A stretch of 64,000 nucleotides of DNA from contig NW_020170467.1 of NCBI RefSeq assembly GCF_000524195.1, positions 234,432 to 298,431 of the forward strand, given 5' to 3'. Of the stretch, positions 40,401-53,396 are shown one piece after another. Source of the DNA: Echinococcus granulosus. Taxonomy: Eukaryota; Platyhelminthes; Cestoda; Cyclophyllidea; Taeniidae. Position numbers and translations under genes: made by a program. Below the pieces are notes generated by a model that was not told where the DNA came from, did no database searches, and saw only the letters and a program-made list of their open reading frames with translations. Within the stretch, counting starts at the first letter, position 1; each line of letters opens with the position of its first letter.

Positions 40401-43400
40401 GTTCTTTTATCACTACATAACACGGCGTGTCATGGAGAAGCTCAGAATGACTGCTGTCAGTTCAGGTGATTAAGAGTGTCTGGTGGGATGGCCGAAGCAG
40501 AACATGTGCACCAGTGATTAGTAGGTAGCGGTTAGTGGTTGTGTTTAGTGTGCAGTTGAGCACTCTCGGCACTTAAAATTGCGTGTACTACTGCCCGCCA
40601 TGGTGGCACGTCATTTCTTGCAGTAGTACCAACTTTAAGAAGTCACGCTTTGAATCAAACACCCCTCACACAAAAATTCGGTTCAAAACCTCAATTGCAT
40701 TTCATCTTTATGTACAGATGATTGATTTTATGATCTGCTTACCCGAAGTTCCAGGCCATTTCTCTGGATGGTGTATTCATCAGCAGTGTTGATGGCGAAA
40801 CCTGGAGAATCCTGATCACCAGAAAGGGCTGAAAAGACATTTAATAGAGCCGAAGCTGATTGGACAACCGCAGAAGCTGTGACTGGTGATTCCTCGGTAA
40901 ATGATTGTCCACTTTTCGGATAGGATGACTCTGCAGCCGCCTGTCGTTGTGTTTGCATATTCAAGAGGGCTTCAATAGATTGCAGAAGGTTTTCCGAACT
41001 GACTTCGTCCCTTTCTCTGAAAAAAATAGCAATTTCATAATTTCTGCTGTAAGAATTTTGGTTCATAGTGTTTGCTTGAATCGCACGAACAGGGAGATGG
41101 GTGCTTGAGATTCCAGCACAAATTGCCAACACTTCAAGTTGACATTTACGATAGCATATGGACAAAAAGTATTCAAAATGAATACAATTTTATTCTTTCG
41201 CGAAACCAAAAGAGGTTAAAACATTTAGTGTATTTTTGTGGTACAAAAGCGGTACATTGCTTTTTTCCAACAAGAACAATGTAAAGTGTCGCGATTAAAA
41301 GGCTTTGAATTTCTATTTCAAGTTTTTTTTTAAGGAATTATTTCTAAGAAATTTTTATCCAGAACTTAAGTCTCTTTGACTATGGAAAAATGGGAAAAGT
41401 TAGGCGATCTAAGATAAAAGGAAAAATAAAGCTCATGTCTTCAGAGGAAAAAAATCAAATGGACTACCGCATTTTTTAAATTTTACATATCTGTCAGGCA
41501 GAAATGATAGTAAACATTTTAAAATTTTAATCAAAATATGAGCAGCCAATCAAAAAAGTCACACGTTATTTTCCCCCAAATTACTAGCCAATCGAAACCA
41601 AGCATCATTTGTTGTGACACAAACTTATGATTTACATTTAAAAATATTCTAAAATTTGATTATCGGTTAAAATCTGCCATTAATTGCCATTTCACAAACT
41701 CTTAACTTGATTATTTTTACACACAGATTTGTTTACCTGTCTGTTTCATTCCAAAACCTGTGGACTTTGTGTTGATTTGGTATTAGTTTTAATTAACTTT
41801 TAAATACGTGAGCAATCCATCCACAGAATCTTGAATTCTCTCTCCTTTGGCTTAATCAATAACCTTTCAGTCCTTTCGTGCAATGAAAATAAACCATTCC
41901 TCCATACTTGTTGGTCACTTTGCGGATTCAGGAAAGACTAGAGGCCCTATCCTGATCTCATCGACTAATCACCGAATCCCGACATCACTGATTAAAGAAT
42001 TTGTTGTGAGTGGTTAACTTTACGAATATCCAAAACATAAGGATCATTGTAGCCACCTTCACCTTCACCAATCACTCCACTCACGTATTCTATAAGAAGG
42101 AAATTAACAGTAGAAGTGTTTTTTTGACAGATTTGAGAATGTCAGTTATGGAACTACATATGGTACTCCGTCTACATCTCGCAGTAGCTGAACAGCAGGT
42201 TGGCATTAAAATGGAAACAAGTGGTACAATGAAATGAACCTATTCGGCTTTGAGTAGTAGGAAACTGGCAAACCCCTTTCTTCCAAGTCAGTTCACAATT
42301 AGAACAAAATCGTGAATTCAATGCAATTGACAAGATGGATCAGCAAGATTGGGTCAATTGCCCTCTTTCCTTTACCGTTACTTAAGGACTACCATTTCTG
42401 GATCATGGGTGGTTTTTGAGCATTAAGTACTTCGTAGTGACCTAAGTATGCGGATAGCTGAGTAGCGATTTGGTATAAGCTTAAATGCATTTCAAACCAA
42501 TCGTATTCTCGAATCTCCTTTGTGTGTCTTGTGACCCCTCTCCCCTTTGCATTATTTGTGAATTGTCCAACAAATGCCTCTAGATTAAGACAATAAAATC
42601 TTAGGATCGATTTTTAAATTTAGTTGTGTCCGGAAGATTGTGGAAAAAGGTAGGGGATTGAGATGGGTAAGTATAACATAGACTGCAATATAACATAACA
42701 AAGGGAGCTTTTTAGTTGATTGCAATTCTCACTGTTCAACCTTTTTATTTTCTTTTAAAATTTTTCAATCAAACGTCTTACTCAAACAAGGTAGAAGATG
42801 TCCGCTGAAAATTCTCCTTTGTGACATTGCCCAAAGTTCCGATCCATCTTTCAGAATTTTGCCAAAGCAGCGGACCCGATTTTTGCACCAAATAGGTCAA
42901 ATTTTTGTCTGTCGACTAAAGAATTTTAAAGCGAATAAATTCCAATTTAAACAAGGAGGAGGGGTTCATACTATCCAATGGTAAGCCTCAACGTACCACC
43001 TTTCGAAGGAGCAGATTCAAGTCCACTGGAGGTCCTTTGGAATACTGAGAACCTTTAAATAAATCCAAACAATCAAAAAATAATCCTTACTGTCAGCGAT
43101 TGCTTAAAAAACCGGAAAATTTATGCAAATATAAAGTGTGATAGATGAACTCAATGAAAGATCAAAAAATTATCTCCTCGTCCACAAAACCAAGAAGAAT
43201 AGGATCTTTGGCACAACAAAACTTGATTGTCTTGAAAATTAGTTGAAAAATATCTTCTACGACTTAAAAAGTTATTTGTAATTAATTTTAAATTTGACAC
43301 ATGCAGAAAAGGATTACAGAATTTGACCATTTTTTCATATTCTTTCCAATCTCTGCTCGAATATGGAATTTACAAATTTCCGACATTTTTGTTTTCTAAA

Positions 43401-46400
43401 TTTATAAAATATTGAAGGACATACAGAAATAAATGCGCTCTGCTGCTTTCTCGGATTTCATAACACATACGATGATTAATTATTCGCAATTTTTTTCATT
43501 TATTTGGAAAATTGATAACCACAAAAAATAGTTATGCTTTCTCTGGTAAAATTCCCCTAACTGGGATGACCTTTGGGGTGCAAGTTTTGAATTATGCCTC
43601 TCAAAAGAAGTAAAGGAGAAAGGAAAGGCACTGCAACGACTCGCCCATATTCCTTATGGATCACTAGCCGACCAAATTAATAGGGTTTGATTTCAATTAT
43701 TGATAAAATGGAGACTTTATCAAATTGAAAATGAAATACTTTACTTGTTTGGACTTACATGATTTGCACTAAATTCAAAAAGTGACAAAATTTGGGTTGG
43801 ATTATTTTATACTTATTAAGAACTTTTTTACCTAGTCAAAATCTGGCAAAATGATGTGCTTGAATTTTATAGGAAAAAATCATTAAAATCTTTTAATTCC
43901 TTCATCAGTTATTTTTAAACAACCTAAGTCCCTATTGGAATAAATTTGTTCACACGGCTGACAGTTCTGAGGCATTAATAGATAACTGGATTGCTTATCA
44001 ACCACCCCGGGAATGTTGAAACTGTTTGGAAGGTGACTTTTCGATGTAGTGAACAACCATTTTGGAGGTGGGACTCACGGAAGCCCTAAGAACGCTGGAA
44101 TGAGACTTTTTAATTACAAATGATTGAGTCATTCTATATTTGCATCTTTATTGTCACAACTCGTGAGCTAGATACGCAAAAAAGTACTTTTTTTCTCCTC
44201 CATAAACACACGTGATGAATACCTGCAGCGGGTGGGTCATTTTGACCCAGTTAATTCGGAAGCTCCAGCCGGCTAGGTTGAAACGGAAAAGGGAACGCTG
44301 GCAATGCAGATAATAAATATGCCCTAAGCTGACAATAAACCTGTTTGTTTTTTCTCCCAAGGATCCCATCCATTACATGCTTTAAACGTTAGGTTTTTTG
44401 GCTAGTAAGAACGGCGATATTATTTGCAGCTTCGAAACGTTAAAATCTGAGAGATAAAGTCGGTTCAAATGCTGTAAAATTGATCAGAGAAAGACTCCTA
44501 TAGAATGGTTTTTCGAAACTTAGAAATAAAGCAGAATATTTCAACAAAAGAAAGCCTGATTAGATTAAATTCTAAGTAATAAAGCCTGCTCTTTTTACGA
44601 AATTCAGTACAGATTCTTTTGCAGGAAGCACGGAGCGAAAGATTAGAATTTCTTATCATTGACTTAAAAACAACCTGTTTTGTCATTTTGCAAACAAGAA
44701 CTTGTTTTATGTAAAATTTCAAGATTTAACGTAAAGTCGTGGTCCTAAAGTCGGGGCACTTTGAATGCAACAGATATACTTCCAAATTCATCCGTTATTT
44801 TGGCGTTCAACTCAAAGCGGGACGTTTTGAAATTTGCACTACCATAAGGAATGTCGCACCATCTTGGAGGTCAGTAATACATGCACTTCCACATGCCGAG
44901 CGTGTCCAACTACACACTGTTCGCTACTTACTAATCACAGTGCACATGTCCTGCTTCGGCCAATCCACTGGACGCATAATTAACGAAATTAACAGCATTT
45001 TATTTTGAGCGTGTCCATGACACCGCATCGTGTGGTCATGATAGACTTTCGTGTCATCGAGGCGAACGATGCGCAGTCAGATAGGTGGTCAACTGGTCGG
45101 TTAGGGTAAGTTTCGATCACAGTAGATGGAATGTTGTAGCGCTCTTTAGAATGGCATTTGAATGGGAAAACGTGAGGAAGGCGACCGTTGTGGTAGCTCC
45201 TAGACCCCCACTATAAGGATCACTTCTGCGCTGAGGCAAGAGACAAGTCTCTCAGTACGAGTGGGGAAGGAGATCATTTGCAAACATTTGGGATTTGGAA
45301 AAACTTTCCCTTATTTACCAGTACAGCCAACTATCTTGGGATGTTTTGACCATCCCGACAAATTATTTTATACCGGAGCTGCAAGATCTGAATGTCCGGC
45401 AGTTATTGATGCAATTGATGTATTCCATTAAAAATTTACTGAACAGAAGTGATAACAACTACCTGAATTAGGAACGCCGTTGAATCCCATTTTAGAGGAT
45501 GCCTCAACAAGAGAGACTTGGAGTTCACTGCGACATTTAGGACCGTAGGGTGATTCAATGCAATCCATAGCTCCAAGAGGACAGAAGTGATGCCCCTCGT
45601 TAGCGGTCAGTTCGCAGGTTCCAATACCGTCCAATTCCACACTTGAGGGTGGATAGTAGTGCTATACGCCAAATGGGAGGAAAAGTGGGTCATACCTACC
45701 CCGGTAAATTATAGTGTAGGTAATTTCAACCATCTTGATTTGGATCCACCCTTTTTTGCAGGAGAGGGAGGGGAGAGAGAGAAAGGAAGGAATAGGAAGG
45801 GAGAAATTAACAAATTTGAAATGTCTATTTTTTACAAAAACTGTGCAGACGACTAAATGTTTTTTTTTCAGATTAAAATTACGTGGTATTTAACTCGACA
45901 CGAAATGACAACCTTCACCTCGTATTACTCATTAGGAAATGAAGCCCATGAACTGGTTTCACTTTTTTCCGTAAAAACCAGCTTAGCAGTTTGTATTCTT
46001 GTCGAGGTCGGAACTGGGCCTCAGGCTGCCAGATGTTTCGGTTTCAACGCCTTGGAGGCACCAGTACGCTTGAAGCATTGCTGATGCGCTTTCAACTACA
46101 CTGCACTAGAACTCGTTGACATCGGTATGTACTAATTTGTTAAATTCCTACAAATTTATTCAGTAAATCTAAAAATTAAATTAAAAAACATGCACACATG
46201 AGAAAAAGTGATTTAATTCATCCCGGTTGGATTAGTCATTCTCGTTCCCCTTTTCCTCTGTTCAGAGAGGGATTTTTCAACGGGGAGAAAAAAGTGCACT
46301 GTAAACGAACACATCGGATCAGAAGAAAAGGCATGGGGACCTAAGTGTACAAAATTATTTAATTTGCCCTTCAATTGGATGAGGTCAATCCTTGAGAAGG

Positions 46401-47539
46401 GTCGTGGAAATGCAGTAAATTTTAGCTCAGATTAATTTGACATAAAGGCGAAAAATAATTCAAAATGTGATTTCCAACCTAACGTGGCAATCAAATTTTG
46501 CTCTTCTTTCTAGCTAATAAGAAAAATTTTAGTAATAATAGTTGCAATTATCAGGAAGCTTTAACGCTTGTCAGAATCTCCTCGAAAAATTTGTCACTAC
46601 AATTGACATCTGTTTAGGGCAATACTACTCAAAAAGTAGAATACATTTGCCCTGTACTTCAAACCGAGGACATCCTGTACCTGTCGAATTGCTGTTATAT
46701 TCAACCAGTCTGTGTATGGCATGCTATATAATCCAATCAGCTACCTTAAAATACCAAAATAAACATGTTACATATCTGCAACGCCAGGATTAGGAAAGAA
46801 AAATACAAATAGTGTACATATGTGCCACCACTTGCCATCGAATGTGTTAATCATTGGAGGCGAATGTTTTTATATTGTGGGTTCTGGTTTGGACTTAGAT
46901 CCGGTTTTGATGCATTACACTGACCCCGATTGTAGGTCCAGCGCAATGACGAAAGTGCACATTTTAATGGCTCACCGTCGTCCGTAGAAGAAGCACTTGC
47001 AATAATGGGATTGATAAAAGTTAATAACTTCTCATGTTGTAAAAAGGTAAGAATAACCCTGATAGGCGGTTAAAGTGCTTTAATATTACAAGCAGTGAAA
47101 ACGAAGAGGCAAAGCCGAAAGACGGTCCAAGAAACTGACCTATGCTACGAGGGCTCCCAATTATGGAGTTTTGTCCACCTCTTAGTCCCAACTTCCTGAC
47201 AATATTCATGCACTGAGGCTGGTAATAAAAACATCACAAATGCGTGTATTGGAATTGCCAACAGCAAATCATCGTCTAGGCTTCACCTTTATCTTCAAAT
47301 ATATTGTTGCCATAACCAATCAATTAAATAAAATAAGGAAATATGAAACATGATTATTTTACAGCTCTTGCATTTCTTTTAAAAATTCGACAATAAATGT
47401 GGATACTCGGTCCTCCAAAGGTCTTCTTAGGAGCTACTTCAATTCTGGAGTGGGTTTTCAATCATTTACTAGACTTAATCATTTTCTCCTTTTTTCTTAC
47501 GCAACAATCAGTGAAAGCCAAGAACCACACACACACACA

Positions 47540-47600
<61 letters not shown>

Positions 47601-50600
47601 GCCCGCAAACACACGCACCGCTAAGTATGCGAGTTCTAGCTTGGATTTGATTTGATGATTTCCCACTACCATTTGAAGTTATTTGTTAAAAACAGCAGGA
47701 GGATGCGCAAATCACTTTATTATTCATTTCAGCAATGCTGAAAGCATTGCAAAGTTGTGGTAGTAAACAATTTTTATAAATTTGATAATCACTTGCCCTT
47801 AATGAAAGTGTACATTCAGAACCAAAGAACAGTACATTTATTATTTAGCTACTTTGAGTTGCTGAAAAAGAGGACGTAATGTGTTGAGGTGTAGTTTTTA
47901 AGCGTTGTAGCGGTTGCTGAATGACTTAAAGAGTGCAGCTAACTTTGTTGGACTTTTAACCCTACGTGGCTTGTTGCGTTCTTGTCAGCAGAGCTTTCAG
48001 CCTTCTTTTGTACTGACATGCTTTATTAAGGTGTTGAGGATGATTTAAAGGAGCCTTTACAATACCTCTAATATTGGTGGTTAAATCCCACAGCTACACA
48101 CCAAAAGGAAAAAAGAGCCTGCTCTAAATCTCTGAAGTTATAAATGGTGTAGCAAGAAGGTGGATTGGAGACATGTCAACTTTTGACAACTACTCCACAT
48201 TTGACTTCTGCCTAAAGGTCAGTTATGGAGCGATTTGGTTATAAGGACTCGAAAAGCTACCTTGGAAGAGTGAAAACTCACTTTTATTCTGAGAATAAGC
48301 ACACCTAAATAAAATCTCTACGAGTGTAAACGAATACCCTATAACCGGTACAGTTGAAGAGGATTACAGGTCCCAAGTAAAACTTTACCTCGTACTCTCA
48401 ATCACGGCTGATTATAGGTAGCATGACAACAACAACGGTGCAAGAACTTTGAAAAAAAGATGGATTTTAAAATAATGCATAATGTACTTAACCACTTTGG
48501 CTCTTCGGTTGCCACTTCACCGTAATAACGTCTCATTCATGGTTATCCTCCAATAGCCAATCTGCTCACAAGCAAACAACGTCTTATTAGATCCTCAAAG
48601 ACGAATCCAGGATTAAATTACTCCCTATTTCTGTATTAAATTTTATAAATTTTTAGAGCGACTTTTTGCTACCGCTTTTATAGATATATGCATATTCTCT
48701 GTGCCAAATTTGATAAATTTTTGATAAATCTTCACCAATTCCCTTAAAGATTTGAGTGCACTTTTTGTAGGCAGGAATGGTAAAATCACTTTTCATTTCT
48801 TACCCTCTCCTCTGGCAGGCAAATCCATCCCTCAGTTTTGAAATCTGAAATGGTTAAAGAGAAAGGCGCTTTTTATTTGAGAAAAAAGTGGGCAAAATTA
48901 TGCAGCTTCTGTTAAATGCGTAATAAGGTAAGGTTATAAAAAAGGTTCCTGGGAAATTTGCTACTGCAACAAGCATGATCGGACGATTGACACTGTGATT
49001 TTACATCAAAGCCACTGCTCAGAAGTGCATTTTGTTGTCTACGTGTTGAATTTTATCATGGAAATGACAGAGGCAATTACAACCTTGTTAGGTATAGGAT
49101 TTTATTAAGAATATGAGAAGCTTCTTTCTACTCAACAATTTTAACAACCTCGATCAGAAGTGAGCCACACGTCTGGAGACAGATATACTCGAGTTGAGAA
49201 TAGCTGTGATAAGAAGAAGCCAGGGGTACATCTATCTCAAACTATTAACTTTTGAATATGAAACATTTTTAAATGGATGTATGGACGGACAGAAGTATAG
49301 ATGAATGGGTTTGTACGGGTTGGGTGAATCGATACTGGATGGATGGGTACGGGATGGATGGATAAATGGATGGTTACGGGATAGATAGATGAGTGTGTGG
49401 GTAAATGGATACGGGGTGGGTGGATGAATGAATATTTTAGTCTAGTCTGATTAGTGTATTCAGAAATGAGTGATCTTTTGAATAGAAATCCACGCCCTTA
49501 ACTGCTGCATCATCGCCGCAACATCACAGAAGCCTAACAGACGTCCTTTTAGAAGTCCCTTGATTTAGTTAAAAATCTGAACCCATTTCACTTTTTACAG
49601 GTCTCACCTGCAAATACCTATCTCAAATTTCAGAAAAACCAATCACTAAATTACATCAAATGACTGTCTACGAAAGTACAAGGCGATGAAGCAAAACTGA
49701 TCAATCATGTCTTTAAAATAATAAAATTGGAGGTAGGCTTACATCCCCTTCCGATCTAAAAAATGAATGTATTAAAGCACCACCACGAACTTCATACGTT
49801 TAAGCTCTCAATTTAAAGTCTTGCACACCATTTAAAAAGACTATTCGTCCATTTATGTGTCGGTTAGAGTTTGATTAATTGCTAAGGGTATATATGAAGT
49901 AAAACAAACTTTTATTGAGTTCGTCCACATGAAATAGGCACACGCATTTTAAAACTAATGTTTAACTGAAGTCGTGGTGAAAAGCTTTTCTCCCCTTCAA
50001 TAAGCCATGGATAATTCCTTCTACGTCTCCCCCTGCTAGGTCGACATTCATCATCAATTCCCCCAACACAGCTTACATTGCATTTCATTTGTCAGAATTC
50101 AGAAAAAAAGGATGCGTTCAAAATCAGAAATTTAGGGTAGAAGTTAAAATTTTCAGAAAGAACTTCATAATCCTCGCAATGGAGCTTACCTGTCTAGTAG
50201 GTGATTTAAAAAGGGAGTTCAAACTAAGTCGGGACGCGTTTAAATTACGCGACGCTGTGACAGTCAGCGAATTCACCAGACACTCTTAATTAAAAGAGTT
50301 GGCAGTAGTCATTCGGATCCCTTTCATGAAACACCGTACCATGCGGTGGCGAAAGGACTTTCGTGTCAACTGAGTAGAATGGCAGGTAGTTGATTGTAAG
50401 TCAGTCATTTACTTAGCTGTTCAAAGGAGACTTCAACCACAGTAAGTTGAGGTGGTGGGTGATGAGTGATGAAACGTAGTGGAGCCTAGCGGTAAGGTAT
50501 TTAAATGGGGTCGAGGTGAGAAAGAAGACTGTCAAAGACGACTCTGTCAGTTATGATTTGAGTCACCAAGTCGTAATGATTCAATTCAGCATGTAGAACG

Positions 50601-53349
50601 TTTGATCCTGGATGCCTAATTGACTAAGGCATAACCAAAAGACTAATAACTACTCCTCATGTAGAACTCTTAAACGCAATTATTCCTGAGAATTAGCGAA
50701 CTCGAAATGTCAGCGCAGATTTTGGATTGAGACAGCATTCCACCTTCGGGAAGAATGGGCAGGCTTTCCTGAATTGCGCTAGATCAAGTGAAGGAACTCA
50801 GTTGTCTAACCGAGCACTTCGGTGATTGATCCTTCATTATGGACGACGAAGTATAATGGGTTGTCAAAAAATGGTTCAGGCATGAGATGAAGCTGTAAAT
50901 CAGGCACCGGTGGAAAGATGGTGGACTAAGCAAATAAATGCAAAGGAGGATTGTGTTTAACAGATGGATGTATCCACTTCATGGCACAAGGCATATAACT
51001 CAAGGAGTCTCGGTTCGATGCTAAAGTCCCACATTTATTTGAAGCACATTTCAAATATTCAAAAGAGACCCACCACTACAAGGGATTGAGTAGCTGTCAT
51101 TTGGGCATCTATAGCTGGGAAAGAGGTTTTGACACTCTCCACGGCACAGTTGAATTGACTCCGCAGCTGCTGCCTCACATTCGTCCAAATCGGCTAAAGG
51201 AAGGGGCAAAATAACGTTTGTAACTCCACTTTTTTGGCAGTTGATCGGCCGCTCAAACAGTGTGTCTAATCGTGTTTACATGGAAACAGATCTACTGATA
51301 CGCCCTCTATTTACACAAGCGGAATTCTGAAAGGCACTTGATTTTAGACAACTTTTTCGTCTGCTGTTTGAATAAGAACAGACAGGGTTCAATAAATACT
51401 TGCTTTTTTTAAAAAAATGGGCACGTTGAATTGTTATCACAGGAGATACATAAAACTTAAACGCAATTGGCTATTGGAAAAGAAAACTCTTGAAAATACT
51501 ATTTCTGATCGCAAACCCATTCATATAGGCTGTTTTGATGTCTCGATCGTCAAGAATAAATAGAACCCAAAAAAAATCTGACGAAATAAATTGACATAAA
51601 AGCTATTTCTAATCACAGACAGTTCTGGATTTTTAAAATCAAGACCTTGATGACCGAGAAGGTCTTGCAAACATCAATGATTGATTTGAAGAGTGATTTT
51701 CTACCAAAAGTGACGGAAAAATTCGAAGGAATCAAGAGGATATCAAATGTGTATCAATTATTTGAGGTTCCATCACATGGGATACAAAAGGGCACCAGAA
51801 AGCGGAAAATGATTAGGGGTAGTAGTGTTATGGCATAATTCTGTATATATCACTGATTTGAATGGAGGCGACCAGGAAAAGCTGATGCCATGACGCATGA
51901 AGTAATTACCTATCAAAAATCCTGCACACTTCTGACCTGATCGAATTACTTTTGAGGAGGAATGAACAGGCTCCAGAAGAGTTGACAAACGACACGACAC
52001 CTAAGTGTTTAACTTGCCTACTATGTGAGACTATTAGAGCCCAGGTAAATTGAGATGATTTATAGAGCTTGTGAAAACAGTGCTTGTTTACTTGTCCGGC
52101 CAATCAATAAACTTCAAATGTGTTAATCAAACCAAAATCTATTGATTTTCTCGCCAGTAATGACAAGCTGATCTCTCAAAATCGATACGCAATCAGGGGT
52201 GTAGGGTAATTACTGCTTAAGAACACATCCATGGCATTGCATTATTTGATTACCCATCATAAGTAGTTGACTCAATTTAACCCTTGCCAGAAGTGAAGAG
52301 TAACAAAGACTCCAGTTATCGATAATAAATGTATTGTACTTCCTCTCCTTAAATGAATATGTTAAAATTATCACTCTTTTGAACCTTAAACAGGGTGGAT
52401 CCAACAACTCCAACAAAAGTTTTGAAGTGTAAAATGATTGGAAGTGAGAAACCGAGATTATTCCCACCGATTCGATTAAAATTTTTTCGTATCCGAGTCA
52501 CAATAGCTCATGACATCCATGGGAAAAGAAAGAATGGTTTCAAATGTGTGTGAGCCTTTTCGGTCCATTTTAATCTGTTCTAAAAAGTTTCCCTTTTATG
52601 CATTTCAACAAATCGCCAAATCCCACCATCCCTTAGACAGGAAAGCGTATAAGGGACTATCAGATATAACAATTGCTTTAACTTATCACTTATTAGGAGA
52701 ATTAATTTAAATGAGCAACACTCATTGCTAAATTGGGGCCATTTATCAAAGGGAACTTCTACTAAATGATCCAAAATTCTCCGAAAAAATAGGAACTTTT
52801 CCCATACCAAAGATGGGAACAATTGCTTGACGATACTCCGACAGTTTGAATTTAAGTGATCTTTAAAGTTTGGCCAACGGAGACCATTGAAATGAGTCCA
52901 ACAATTTCTCAATTTTAACTCCTGTTGACAAGTTTATATTGATTTAATCAATGAGGTCAATGAGGGACATTCACTGTAACACTAGCCAATCGCAAGATAG
53001 GTAGGTAGAAAAGCTTTTTTCATAAGTAAACTAAAAGGGCCTACTTATGGTGAGGCGATTTAATGGAAACGCAGTTAATTGGTTCTTAAAGATCTGCGAA
53101 ATTAATAAAGTTTTATACAGCGTATTACCAATATGATCTCGACACAAACCATTAAGATTTGAGAGAATGTGAGGATACTTTTAGGCCCTATGAAATATGA
53201 CGGACACTCAAATTATTTCGGGATTTCACATTTACGCTGTAAGGTCTTGTCTGTCCTCGAAGTTGTCACTCTCAGGTAGACCTCGTGAGTAAATAACATC
53301 ACGGAGGAGGGAACCGCCCTCATTCCTTCGCCAGGCAAGGCGGAATGGG

Positions 53350-53396
<47 letters not shown>

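Noticed and set aside
47397..47650. His-Thr repeat proteins
   Set aside because: Translations of the (CA)n microsatellite.
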